The notes below the pieces were generated by a model. It made no database searches and was not told the origin of the DNA. It saw only the letters and a list, made by a program, of their open reading frames with translations. DNA of 40,938 nucleotides from a virus, in the IMG/VR virus record IMGVR_UViG_3300020020_000093, positions 1 to 40,938 of that record, one strand, 5' to 3'. Positions 14,230-21,155 of the stretch are shown one piece after another. The translations under genes were made by a program, and so were the position numbers. Within the stretch, counting starts at the first letter, position 1, and each line of letters begins with the position of its first letter.

Positions 14230-14493
14230 ATGGACCCCACGAGGGAAGTCGATCTGTCCAACCACCATCCCTGTCCCGTCTGTATGCGGGTGTTGACCGA
14301 CCAGCCGCGTTGCGGCTACTGCCAGGAGACGGCGGATTTGCAGAAGGAAGTAGCGCGGCTGCGCGAAGCGTTGGAATGCATCCCGGTGGACTTCATCAAC
14401 GCTATCGAGAATGGAGAAGCGCCAGTGAAGATATTCCTGAGCCTGGAGACATGCAAGTTGATTCAAGCGGCCCTCCGGGAGGAACAGCCATGA
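14230..14493 (+). CDS. Zinc-finger-like small protein (87 aa)
   Basis: The ATG at 14230 follows AAAGGAAACCT and is preferred over an in-frame start at 14191 inside the stem-loop. CPVC near residue 15 and CGYC near residue 29 form a four-cysteine zinc ribbon. A leucine-rich helix follows (ADLQKEVARLREALECI). The next gene overlaps by ATGA. Probably DNA- or protein-binding; no named family. Confidence 0.65.
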   Translation: MDPTREVDLSNHHPCPVCMRVLTDQPRCGYCQETADLQKEVARLREALECIPVDFINAIENGEAPVKIFLSLETCKLIQAALREEQP

Positions 14494-14792
14494 CCATAAA
14501 GCCAATTGACACTCTCGAGTTCATGCTGGCGATGGATCGGGAATCCCAGTCCAGGGACAATCCCTATGCCGCCGTGCTGAAGCTCGTCAACAATCTTGGG
14601 TCCGACCTCTTCGACGCCAACATGCGTGCCGTCAACAGCGCAGTCCGGTTAGATGTTCTGATCGGTATCGTCAGGGCCGTTGTGGAGACTTTGACCCCCA
14701 TCGATCACACCCCACAAACTGCGGCTGCCGTGGCCCATCTGGAGAATGCGCTCAAGATCGCGCAGTACGAAAAGGAAGAGGAGGAAGTATGA
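14490..14792 (+). CDS. Hypothetical helical protein (100 aa)
   Basis: The start overlaps the upstream stop (ATGA). The protein is acidic and all-helical, with a central segment SAVRLDVLIGIVRAVVETLTP, a TAAAVAHLENALKIAQ helix and an acidic tail (EKEEEEV). No recognisable domain. It lies in a tightly coupled run of small genes leading to the excisionase-like gene. Confidence 0.6.
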   Translation: MTIKPIDTLEFMLAMDRESQSRDNPYAAVLKLVNNLGSDLFDANMRAVNSAVRLDVLIGIVRAVVETLTPIDHTPQTAAAVAHLENALKIAQYEKEEEEV

Positions 14793-15082
14793 AACCTCCC
14801 GTCTATCCCCCGCCCGAATCCATCCAGGCCGCATTCGAGGTTCTGCTCACCGCGCTCGATCTCAACCGTTACCCAAAGGCCACCCGTGAAGTCTTCCGCA
14901 CCGTGTTCTTCCTGGGCGCCGATGCGGCATTCAACAGAGTGCGGTTCCCTGACGGCACGCTTCCGCCAGGATTCTCCTTCCGGCAGATGATGGAGGAGCG
15001 GCTGGAATCGGTCATCCGGCTGCGGGACGAGCTAAAGGATTTCCAGACAGAGTTCATCGACGCCACCGGGGGGATCCAGTGA
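14789..15082 (+). CDS. Hypothetical protein (97 aa)
   Basis: The ATG overlaps the upstream stop. A helical protein with MKPPVYPPPESIQAAFEVLL at the start and FRQMMEERLESVIRLRDELKDF near the end. TREVFRTVFFLGADAAFNRV resembles a conserved phage segment, but I cannot name the family. Its stop overlaps the GTG start of the excisionase-like gene. Confidence 0.6.
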   Translation: MKPPVYPPPESIQAAFEVLLTALDLNRYPKATREVFRTVFFLGADAAFNRVRFPDGTLPPGFSFRQMMEERLESVIRLRDELKDFQTEFIDATGGIQ

Positions 15083-15312
15083 TCCCCGCACGCAAACCTC
15101 CCGGCGCCGCGGACCCCCTCCTCACTGCGAAGGAGGTGGCGGCGCAGTTGAAGGTCTCCCTCACATGGGTGACGGTCCACGCCAACGGCAAGTACCGCCC
15201 CTTCCTGCCATCGATCAAGATGGGGCGCAGCCTGCGCTTCCGGCAGAGCGCGATTGACGACTTCATCGACAAGTGCAACCGCCAGATGGCCGCGGGACTC
15301 CCCTTACATTAA
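15079..15312 (+). CDS. xis: Excisionase-like helix-turn-helix protein (77 aa)
   Basis: The GTG at 15079 overlaps the previous stop. DPLLTAKEVAAQLKVSLTWV followed by IKMGRSLRFRQSAIDDFID is the MerR/AlpA-type winged helix used by excisionase family proteins. These bend attachment-site DNA and switch the integrase from integration to excision. It lies directly upstream of the integrase genes, which strengthens the call; a simple transcription regulator with the same fold is the alternative. Confidence 0.7.
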   Translation: MIPARKPPGAADPLLTAKEVAAQLKVSLTWVTVHANGKYRPFLPSIKMGRSLRFRQSAIDDFIDKCNRQMAAGLPLH

Positions 15313-15315
15313 TTG

Positions 15316-15324
15316 TGCTATACT
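15316..15324 (+). promoter_or_regulatory. Extended -10 promoter for the integrase pair
   Basis: TGC-TATACT (15316-15324) is an extended -10 with no clear -35. TTGTGC overlapping it repeats the half-site of the palindrome GCACAAGTTGTGC at 7738-7750. The ATG at 15332 lies seven bases downstream, so the transcript would be leaderless. Confidence 0.5.
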
Positions 15325-15331
15325 CATGGGC

Positions 15332-15556
15332 ATGACCAAAGCAAAACCAAGGATGAACTCCAGCGGCATCCCCTACGGGTGCGGATCGCTCCAGCTTCGC
15401 GCCAATTACTACTGGATGATCTACTACGATGCGGAAGGCAACCGCCACCAGGCCAACACCTGGGCCACCACCGAGGACGAGGCCCGGAGCGTCCTCGCCA
15501 TCAAGGCCATCGATGTCCAGAAAGCACGCCTTGCCGCATTGGAGCAACTCATATGA
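15332..15556 (+). CDS. Stand-alone integrase arm-binding-domain-like protein (74 aa)
   Basis: The start is ATG 15332, or 15326 two codons earlier; neither has a ribosome site. PYGCGSLQLRANYYWMIYYDAEGNRHQAN then TEDEARSVLAIKAID matches the three-strand-plus-helix pattern (G-SL..R...W.I.Y...G..) at the N-terminus of many tyrosine integrases, where it binds arm-type att sites. Here it is a separate gene, ATGA-coupled to the integrase, which carries its own similar N-terminal region. It could be a second arm-binding factor or a regulator. Confidence 0.6.
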   Translation: MTKAKPRMNSSGIPYGCGSLQLRANYYWMIYYDAEGNRHQANTWATTEDEARSVLAIKAIDVQKARLAALEQLI

Positions 15557-16854
15557 AGACCCCGGATCAGCCTATCGCCCAATACACCAAGGCGCATATC
15601 CTCCGCGCTCACGGGTCCGAGGATGGGTCAGTCCGCATCGCTCCCCGCAGCAAGGTCAAGAAGTGGCAGGGGATCTATCACGTCACCAAAACAAGAGCGG
15701 ATGGGACCACCGGACGCAACACGATGTACCGGATTATCGGCCTCTGCGCGAAGATGACCAAACGCGAGGCTGAGGTCGAGCATCGGGAGTGGTGCAAGGA
15801 TTTCCACGGCGCCAACCGTGCCGTGGCCACCACCCGCACTGGAAAGCAAGCGGTCACCGTGGCCGATATCGCCACCGACTATATCCGTTTCAAGCGGTGG
15901 GATAAGCCGGGGGGCGGCAACGGGATGGCCAGCCTGATCAAGAACGATATCATCGGCGGCTTGGGCCATCTGAAGCTCAAGGAGACCACCGCGGAGGATG
16001 TCCGCAGTTTTGTCTTCTCGCTGGAGAATCGGGTCCATGCTCCCCGTCCAAATCGCCCCACCTACAAGCCAAAGACCGGGGCCAGCGTATCGGTCGTCAA
16101 CAAGATTACGGGTATTCTCCGCGGGATGTTTGCGCTGGCGCAGGAGCGGGATCTGATCGTCAAGAATCCCACCCAGTCCCAACTCGTCAAGATCGAAAAG
16201 CCGGAAGGACTCCCCCCGGTGAGCAAGCCCTTGTTCTCCCCCAAGCACCTCCCGGCTCTCCTCTCCCAACTGAACGAGCGGGACTCGCTTGTTGTCTGGA
16301 TCTCCTTCCTCGCTGGCACCCGTCCCAACGAAACCTTTGCCATCCACGGGGACGATATCGGTCCCGGCTACATTGCCATCCGCCATGCTCTCGACGTGAA
16401 GCGGAAGATCAAGTTGACCAAGACCGACGAGCCTCGCATCGTCGCGATTCCTCCCGTCCTTGATGGGAAGATCCAGGCGTGGATCCGCGGCAACGGCATC
16501 GGCGCGGACGATCTCCTTTTCCTCAATCAGCGAGGCAAGCCCGTGAGCCGGAATGCCTTCCGGGACCAGATCCTCAAGCCTGCCGCCGAACGTGCAGGAC
16601 TGGCCTCGATTGGTGTAGACTTCCGTATGCTGCGACGGTCATTCGGCACGGTGGCTGCGGCTCTCGGCGCGGACGTGAAATCGATCCAGACTCAACTCGG
16701 CCACTCTCAACCGGACATGTCCTATCGCGAATATGTGCAGCCCGTTGCCGCCATGCAGATGGCCTATGTGACCAAGGTGGAGCAGGTGCTTTTAGGACTG
16801 GAAGAGATGCCTTACGACATCACCAAAAAGATGGGGTCTCAACGTGTCCAGTAA
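15553..16854 (+). CDS. int: Tyrosine recombinase / phage integrase (433 aa)
   Basis: It catalyses site-specific integration and, with an excisionase, excision. The ATG at 15553 overlaps the upstream stop; the frame is open further upstream but that part is a shadow of the previous gene. N-terminal arm-domain-like region about residues 25-80 (WQGIYHVTKTRADG), core-binding helices about 95-225, catalytic domain about 230-420. Catalytic Arg in GTRPNE (near 256), the second box FRMLRRSFGT with Arg in place of the usual His of HxxR, LGHS (near 383) and the nucleophile Tyr in YREYVQ (near 395). The catalytic domain is complete. Confidence 0.9.
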   Translation: MKTPDQPIAQYTKAHILRAHGSEDGSVRIAPRSKVKKWQGIYHVTKTRADGTTGRNTMYRIIGLCAKMTKREAEVEHREWCKDFHGANRAVATTRTGKQAVTVADIATDYIRFKRWDKPGGGNGMASLIKNDIIGGLGHLKLKETTAEDVRSFVFSLENRVHAPRPNRPTYKPKTGASVSVVNKITGILRGMFALAQERDLIVKNPTQSQLVKIEKPEGLPPVSKPLFSPKHLPALLSQLNERDSLVVWISFLAGTRPNETFAIHGDDIGPGYIAIRHALDVKRKIKLTKTDEPRIVAIPPVLDGKIQAWIRGNGIGADDLLFLNQRGKPVSRNAFRDQILKPAAERAGLASIGVDFRMLRRSFGTVAAALGADVKSIQTQLGHSQPDMSYREYVQPVAAMQMAYVTKVEQVLLGLEEMPYDITKKMGSQRVQ

Positions 16855-17104
16855 GCACACCACTTGGCACACCACTTGCCCTCAAAACGCCACTTTTCGG
16901 CACACCAGGAAGCAGTTTCTGCAACGTAAGTTATACAAAACACTAGTTATGGCCATGCTACATGATCAGGACCGGATGCCATGAAACCCAATAAACACGG
17001 GCCTCCTAGAGGTCCAGGCACACCATCAGCACACCACCTGTGCAGAATACGAACCACCAAGGCGCTCCTCACGGAGCGCCTTTCGCTTTTGGCTGGCACA
17101 CCAC
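16855..17104. other. attP: Probable attP with six arm-type repeats
   Basis: Six direct copies of GCACACCA lie just behind int: 16855, 16867, 16900, 17018, 17029 and 17096 (four extend to GCACACCAC). Three lie on each side of a repeat-free stretch of about 110 bases (16908-17017) that holds small palindromes (GCAGTTTCTGC at 16912-16922, CCTCCTAGAGG at 17002-17012) and TTATACAAAACACTAG. This is the arrangement of integrase arm sites flanking a core. The exact crossover core cannot be told without a host sequence. Confidence 0.7.
17059..17090. terminator. Strong, probably bidirectional terminator
   Basis: AAGGCGCTCC (17059-17068), loop TCAC, GGAGCGCCTT (17073-17082): ten perfect base pairs followed by TCGCTTTT, with AA at the other end. 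It separates the integrase unit from the replication operon. Confidence 0.8.
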
Positions 17105-17140
17105 CAGCCGCAATTTGAAACAACCCACAGAAAGGAACAC

Positions 17141-17458
17141 ATGACCCCAATGGAGCGCACCGTCCAATCGAACCTCCTCCGCTATGCCGCAGGCACGCAG
17201 ATGTTTTGTCCCGCCTGCAAGAACTGCCTCAACTGGCCAACGACTGTCCTCCTCGAATTGAGGAAGCGGCAGGTGGACAAATCCCTTGCGGCGACTCTCG
17301 CCCTCTGCTCCGACTGCTTCGACAAGAAGGAGTCCAAACTGCGCGACATCTGCGCGGAAGCAGGACTGCTGATGGAGGTGACGCGCAAGGAGCCGAGACC
17401 CCGCACGCTGGCCGGGATCTTCGCCCCCGAGGAGGACTCCCATGCCCCTGCCGAGTGA
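17141..17458 (+). CDS. Zinc-binding-like protein (105 aa), first gene of replication operon
   Basis: The ATG follows AAAGGAACAC. CPACKNC near residue 23 and CSDC near residue 56 form a probable zinc site bridged by a basic helix (LLELRKRQVDKSLAATLAL). It overlaps the Mom-like gene by 17 bases. No named family; a small regulator or nucleic-acid-binding protein is plausible. Confidence 0.65.
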   Translation: MTPMERTVQSNLLRYAAGTQMFCPACKNCLNWPTTVLLELRKRQVDKSLAATLALCSDCFDKKESKLRDICAEAGLLMEVTRKEPRPRTLAGIFAPEEDSHAPAE

Positions 17459-17912
17459 CATCTGGTTTGAGGTAAAAGACGGCAACCGTCTGGCGCGGGA
17501 AATCTTTGATCGCCACTACAGCCGCCGCAGATACGCGGACGGGCGGAAGCCAAAACTCTTCGTTGGTCCCGGCCAGAAGATGGTCCTCATTACGGTGGAC
17601 CTCGATGCGCTTTTCATCTGGCGGAAGTTCATTTCCAAGGACACGCAGACCGGGATCAGTTGCGCTGTTTTCCGCAACGAGTCGGATCTGTTGTCGAGCG
17701 AGTTGATCCGGGCCGCTGATCGACTGGCGATTCGCCGCTGGCCCGGAGAGCGGCACTACACCTACGTCGATTCCCGCAAGGTGCGGAAGAAGCGGGATCC
17801 CGGTCGATGCTTCATCCGGGCGGGGTGGGAAACCGTGGGTATTACCAAGGACAGAGGCTTATTGATTCTTGCGTTGGAGGATTCCAAATGTGCCGCCGAG
17901 GAGTCCGCATGA
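17442..17912 (+). CDS. GNAT-fold-like protein resembling phage Mom DNA-modification proteins (156 aa)
   Basis: The pattern FDRHYSRRRY ... AVFRNES ... SSELIRAADRLAIRRWP ... YTYVD ... RDPGRCFIRAGWETVGITK ... LLILAL matches a widespread phage family that I associate with GNAT-like proteins related to Mu Mom, which modifies adenine in phage DNA to block restriction. The PGRCFIRAGW segment and late TK..LLIL strand are its best markers. Placement beside a DNA methyltransferase and resolvase fits DNA modification or repair. The fold and the link to Mom are inferred from remembered patterns, so the activity is uncertain. Confidence 0.55.
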   Translation: MPLPSDIWFEVKDGNRLAREIFDRHYSRRRYADGRKPKLFVGPGQKMVLITVDLDALFIWRKFISKDTQTGISCAVFRNESDLLSSELIRAADRLAIRRWPGERHYTYVDSRKVRKKRDPGRCFIRAGWETVGITKDRGLLILALEDSKCAAEESA

Positions 17913-18076
17913 TCGACCGGGACGACATCATTTCCCGCGCCACCAAACGGTGGGAGGAAGAGCGCGAACGGAGAACCGCGGATGAGGAGAGATCCAGCCG
18001 CCGATGGTACCGCGGCGTCTCGCTTGTCTTCTTATTCCTCCTCACCTGGATCATGTTCCGGGGGTGGCTATGGTAA
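17909..18076 (+). CDS. Small single-span membrane protein (55 aa)
   Basis: The ATG at 17909 overlaps the upstream stop; the frame extends upstream but that part is not needed. A charged helical N-terminus (DDIISRATKRWEEERERRTADEE) is followed by a membrane helix near the C-terminus (GVSLVFLFLLTWIMFRGWLW). Tail-anchored topology. It overlaps the resolvase gene by seven bases. Role unknown; it could be a holin-like or an anti-host membrane protein. Confidence 0.65.
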   Translation: MIDRDDIISRATKRWEEERERRTADEERSSRRWYRGVSLVFLFLLTWIMFRGWLW

Positions 18077-18561
18077 TCATCGGGGTCGATCCCGGCGCCA
18101 CCGGGGCCATCGCAATTTACGATACCGAGGCAAAGACCCTCGACATCCTCGATATGCCCACCGTCAAGATCCGCCGCGGCCAGCGGATGGTGCAGGAGGT
18201 GAGCGCACCGTTCCTGGTGATCGATCTCCTGACGACTCTCGGCGAGGGGCGCACCGATGTCCAAGCCTGGATCGAGAAGGTCCATGCCATGCCCGGACAG
18301 GGGGTCTCCTCCATGTTCGCGTTTGGGCGTTGCTTGGGGATCATCGAGGGAGTCCTGGCCGGGATGCGGATCCCCATGACCTTCGTATCCCCCGCGGCCT
18401 GGACCCGTCTCATGGGCGTCACCGGGGGCAAAGGGGGAAGCCGGAAACGGGCATCGGAACTCTTCCCCCAATACACCCACCTCTTTGCCCGTGCCAAGGA
18501 CGACGGCAGATCCGATGCCGCCCTCATCGCCTGCTTCGGCTCGATGGAGGATCGGCGTTGA
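18070..18561 (+). CDS. RuvC-like Holliday-junction resolvase (163 aa)
   Basis: It resolves branched DNA before packaging or during recombination. MVIIGVDPGATGAIAIYD provides the first catalytic Asp in the RNase H-fold opening strand. WIEKVHAMPGQGVSSMFAFG carries the Glu and the typical PGQG..S.F.FG segment. DDGRSDAALIACFG gives the closing Asp. Length and motif order match phage RuvC-like enzymes. The start is ATG 18070; an earlier in-frame start at 18004 overlaps the membrane-protein gene further. It is ATGA-like-coupled to the methyltransferase. Confidence 0.8.
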   Translation: MVIIGVDPGATGAIAIYDTEAKTLDILDMPTVKIRRGQRMVQEVSAPFLVIDLLTTLGEGRTDVQAWIEKVHAMPGQGVSSMFAFGRCLGIIEGVLAGMRIPMTFVSPAAWTRLMGVTGGKGGSRKRASELFPQYTHLFARAKDDGRSDAALIACFGSMEDRR

Positions 18562-19340
18562 CTCTGAAGGCACTCGATCTCTTCTGCGGCGCCGGGGGCG
18601 CCACCCGCGGGTTGCAGCAGGCTGGCTTCCATGTGACCGGGGTGGACATCCGGCCCCAGAAACGGTACTGCGGGGACGCCTTCCACCAGGCGGACGCCAT
18701 GACCTTCCCGCTGGCAGGCTATGACCTCATATGGGCCAGCCCTCCCTGCCAGCGGTATACGAAAGGAGCGAAGCGCAACGGCACGTCCATGAACCACCCG
18801 GATCTGATCGGCCCTGTCCGCGAACGGCTGATCGCCAGCCGTACCCCTTACATCATCGAGAACGTCGAAACGGCGCGGCCTCATCTGATTGATCCCGTCC
18901 GCCTCTGCGGGACGCAGTTTGGCCTGGGCGTGTTCCGGCATCGGCTGTTTGAGTGCTTCATCGAGCCGCGGTTGACGCCGTGGGAGCCGTGCGAGTGCTG
19001 CGACGAGTTTGGCTGCAACATCCACCAGGCTCATGCATTCGAGTGCGACTGTCCTGCCATCGAGGACTGGGAGGATCTGGACCCTTACGCGCCGCTCTCC
19101 ATCCGGCGCCTTCCGCACCTCCCCCATGAGGGCCGGATCGGCGACGGGAAATATCACACCGTCACCGGACACGCTGGCGGATCCTCCACCCGCGACGGCT
19201 GGAAGAACGGGGGCGTGGTTGAGGCCCGCGCCGCCATGGGCATCGACTGGATGGTATGGAGTGAGTTGGCCGAGGCAATCCCGCCAGCCTACTCCCAACT
19301 CCTGGGGCAATGCATGGCCACGGTGGTGGACCTGCTATGA
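18558..19340 (+). CDS. DNA (cytosine-5-)-methyltransferase (260 aa)
   Basis: It transfers methyl from S-adenosylmethionine to C5 of cytosine, probably to protect phage DNA. TTG 18558 overlaps the resolvase stop and opens MTLKALDLFCGAGGATRGL (motif I). Motif IV with the catalytic Cys is WASPPCQRY (near residue 58), motif VI is IIENV (near 100), motif VIII-like is FRHRLFE, and motif X-like is PPAYSQLLGQCM at the end. At 260 aa it is short for the family. An insert at about residues 143-172 carries six Cys and two His (CECC, GCN, ECDC) and may bind zinc in the target-recognition region. No restriction enzyme gene is nearby. Confidence 0.85.
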   Translation: MTLKALDLFCGAGGATRGLQQAGFHVTGVDIRPQKRYCGDAFHQADAMTFPLAGYDLIWASPPCQRYTKGAKRNGTSMNHPDLIGPVRERLIASRTPYIIENVETARPHLIDPVRLCGTQFGLGVFRHRLFECFIEPRLTPWEPCECCDEFGCNIHQAHAFECDCPAIEDWEDLDPYAPLSIRRLPHLPHEGRIGDGKYHTVTGHAGGSSTRDGWKNGGVVEARAAMGIDWMVWSELAEAIPPAYSQLLGQCMATVVDLL

Positions 19341-20638
19341 CACCTCGCCCCTATCAGGTCGAAGGATCGCTCTGGCTGGCGCAGTCCCCCCGCGCCATGC
19401 TGGCGGACCCTCCGGGGCTTGGCAAGACCGCGCAGGCCATCCTGGGCGCAAAGTTGATCCAAGCCAGCCTGATCTACATCGTCTGTCCCGCGGTGGCCGT
19501 AGCCAATTGGCTGCGCGAATGGCGCGACTGGTGGCCCGATGGTCCCTATCCCATCGTGGTCTCCTTCGACAAAGTCGTTGCCGATAAGAAGCTGCGCGTC
19601 CTGATCAGCCTTGGCGCGGACCTGCTGATTATCGATGAGGGCCATTACCTTAAGACCCCTACCGCCAAACGCACCAAGGCCATCTACAACACCACCAATC
19701 CTGACCGGGGGCTGGCCAGCCGCGCTAAGAACGTCTGGGTTCTGTCTGGAACATTTGCGCCTAATAATGTTTCCGAGTACTGGACCCACCTCCGCGCCCT
19801 GTTTCCCGAACTGATCACGCAGCCGGGGGCGCCGCGGCCCATGAGCCACATGGAGTTCCTGGTCTACTTCACGCACTGGACGCCTACCGTCTACGGTCCC
19901 AAGATTCATGCGGTGCGGAACCGCCCGGAGTTGAGCCGGATCCTCAATCAGGCAGGGCTGCGGCGGGAGATCGCGGACGTGTTGCCGGATCTGCCGGAAC
20001 TCATCTGGGGGCAACTCACCATCGATAGCGACGAGGCGCGGCAGGAGATCGAGAAGCTGGAAGCCACCTCCGATATTCAAGACCTCTACAGCCGCATCAA
20101 GGACCATGACGACTTCCACGCCAACACGCTTCATTTGGCCACGCTGCGCCGTCTGATAGGCCAGTCCAAGGCGCAGTCCATCGTGCGGCTGGTAGGCGCC
20201 GAACTCGCCGCCGATGCCTATCCCAAGGTGGTGATCTGGGCGCACCACAAGGATGTCATCCGAACGCTGGCCGAGGGTCTGCGGCACTTCAATGCGGTGG
20301 TGATCGACGGCTCGACTTCCGCGGTTCAACGGGAGCGCAACGCCCATGCATTCGAGACCTCCGAGGTGGTCCGCGTATTCATCGGCCAGATCCAGGCCGC
20401 GGGGGTGGCCATCAACCTCACCGCTGCCAATCAAGTCGTATTCGCTGAGTCGAGTTGGGTTCCCGCCGAGATGTTGCAGGCGGCGAAACGATGCCACCGC
20501 TACGGCCAGACCAAGCCCGTCTTTGTCCGCATTTCCGCACTGGCTCGTTCCATCGACGAGCTAGTCGCGGCAACTCAAACCCGCAAGCTTTCGAGCCATC
20601 TCGAAATAGGAGAACCCATCTATGCAAGTCAACATTGA
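19337..20638 (+). CDS. SNF2-like superfamily 2 helicase (433 aa)
   Basis: ATP-dependent DNA translocase or helicase acting in phage replication or recombination. The ATG overlaps the methyltransferase stop. A Q-like motif (MTPRPYQVEGSLWLAQ) comes first. Walker A is DPPGLGKTAQAI (near residue 32), the DEAD-type box is LIIDEGHYLK (near 99), motif III is VLSGTF (near 135), and motif VI is AAKRCHRYGQTKPV (near 383). This is a typical phage SNF2-like enzyme in the usual cassette with DUF2800 nuclease, DUF2815 protein and family A polymerase. All core motifs are present. Confidence 0.88.
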   Translation: MTPRPYQVEGSLWLAQSPRAMLADPPGLGKTAQAILGAKLIQASLIYIVCPAVAVANWLREWRDWWPDGPYPIVVSFDKVVADKKLRVLISLGADLLIIDEGHYLKTPTAKRTKAIYNTTNPDRGLASRAKNVWVLSGTFAPNNVSEYWTHLRALFPELITQPGAPRPMSHMEFLVYFTHWTPTVYGPKIHAVRNRPELSRILNQAGLRREIADVLPDLPELIWGQLTIDSDEARQEIEKLEATSDIQDLYSRIKDHDDFHANTLHLATLRRLIGQSKAQSIVRLVGAELAADAYPKVVIWAHHKDVIRTLAEGLRHFNAVVIDGSTSAVQRERNAHAFETSEVVRVFIGQIQAAGVAINLTAANQVVFAESSWVPAEMLQAAKRCHRYGQTKPVFVRISALARSIDELVAATQTRKLSSHLEIGEPIYASQH

Positions 20639-21155
20639 AGCGAAGGGTAAAGGCTACAGTTTTGGCGCCATTACTGATCGGCCCGAGGACGTACTGACGA
20701 TACTGAAACTCGCTGCGTCCCATGACGACGACCCGCAGCAAGTCAGTCCGCAGATGACCCTCCCCTTGGATCGGCTAGGCGCACCGGGGGCGGAATCCCA
20801 ATATGACCCCTACCCTGCCGCCCCCGCTCCGGTGGAGACCCCGGTGCAGCCCAAGCCTGTTGGCAGGGCGAAGAAAGCCGTCGAGAAGCCGCAGGAAGCC
20901 GCCCCCGCCGCGGAACCTGCTGCGCCGCCCCCGGTGGCCGAGGAACCCGCGGCACCCGCTCCTGAGGCAACCAACGGCGCCCCTGGACCGGACCAGATCC
21001 GGCGGGATGCCACCCAAGCCTGCGTCGATGCGCTCACCCGCAACCGTCTGGGTGTGCAGGCTCTGCTCACCGAATTTGGCGTAAGCCGCTTCCGGGATCT
21101 GGGCGACAACATGGAGAAGCTCCAGGCATTCCAGGCAAGGGTATCGGCCCTATGA
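20622..21155 (+). CDS. Hypothetical protein with Pro/Ala-rich linker (177 aa)
   Basis: Starts 17 bases inside the helicase gene, with TAGGAG upstream. A short N-terminal domain (MQVNIEAKGKGYSFGAITDR, DVLTILKLAA) is joined by a long Pro/Ala/Glu linker (about residues 60-117) to a helical C-terminal part (RLGVQALLTEFGVSRFRDLG). The two-domain layout suggests a tether or accessory factor for the replication proteins around it. No family recognised. Confidence 0.65.
   Translation: MQVNIEAKGKGYSFGAITDRPEDVLTILKLAASHDDDPQQVSPQMTLPLDRLGAPGAESQYDPYPAAPAPVETPVQPKPVGRAKKAVEKPQEAAPAAEPAAPPPVAEEPAAPAPEATNGAPGPDQIRRDATQACVDALTRNRLGVQALLTEFGVSRFRDLGDNMEKLQAFQARVSAL

Noticed and set aside
15313-15552. Upstream extension of the integrase frame
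   Set aside because: It is out of frame over the 74-aa coupled gene and looks like random Arg/His/Gly-rich sequence; ATG 15553 fits the ATGA overlap.
17018-17082. tRNA-like 3' end or tRNA gene near attP
   Set aside because: The hairpin and the GAACCACCA-like stretch do not form a cloverleaf with a proper T-arm and acceptor stem.
16855-17104. CRISPR array reading of the GCACACCA repeats
   Set aside because: Repeats are only 8-9 bases and irregularly spaced (12 to 118 bases), with no cas genes.
17842-18573. Minus-strand frame (243 aa) opposite the RuvC-like gene
   Set aside because: Antisense shadow with no start signal; the plus strand carries catalytic motifs.
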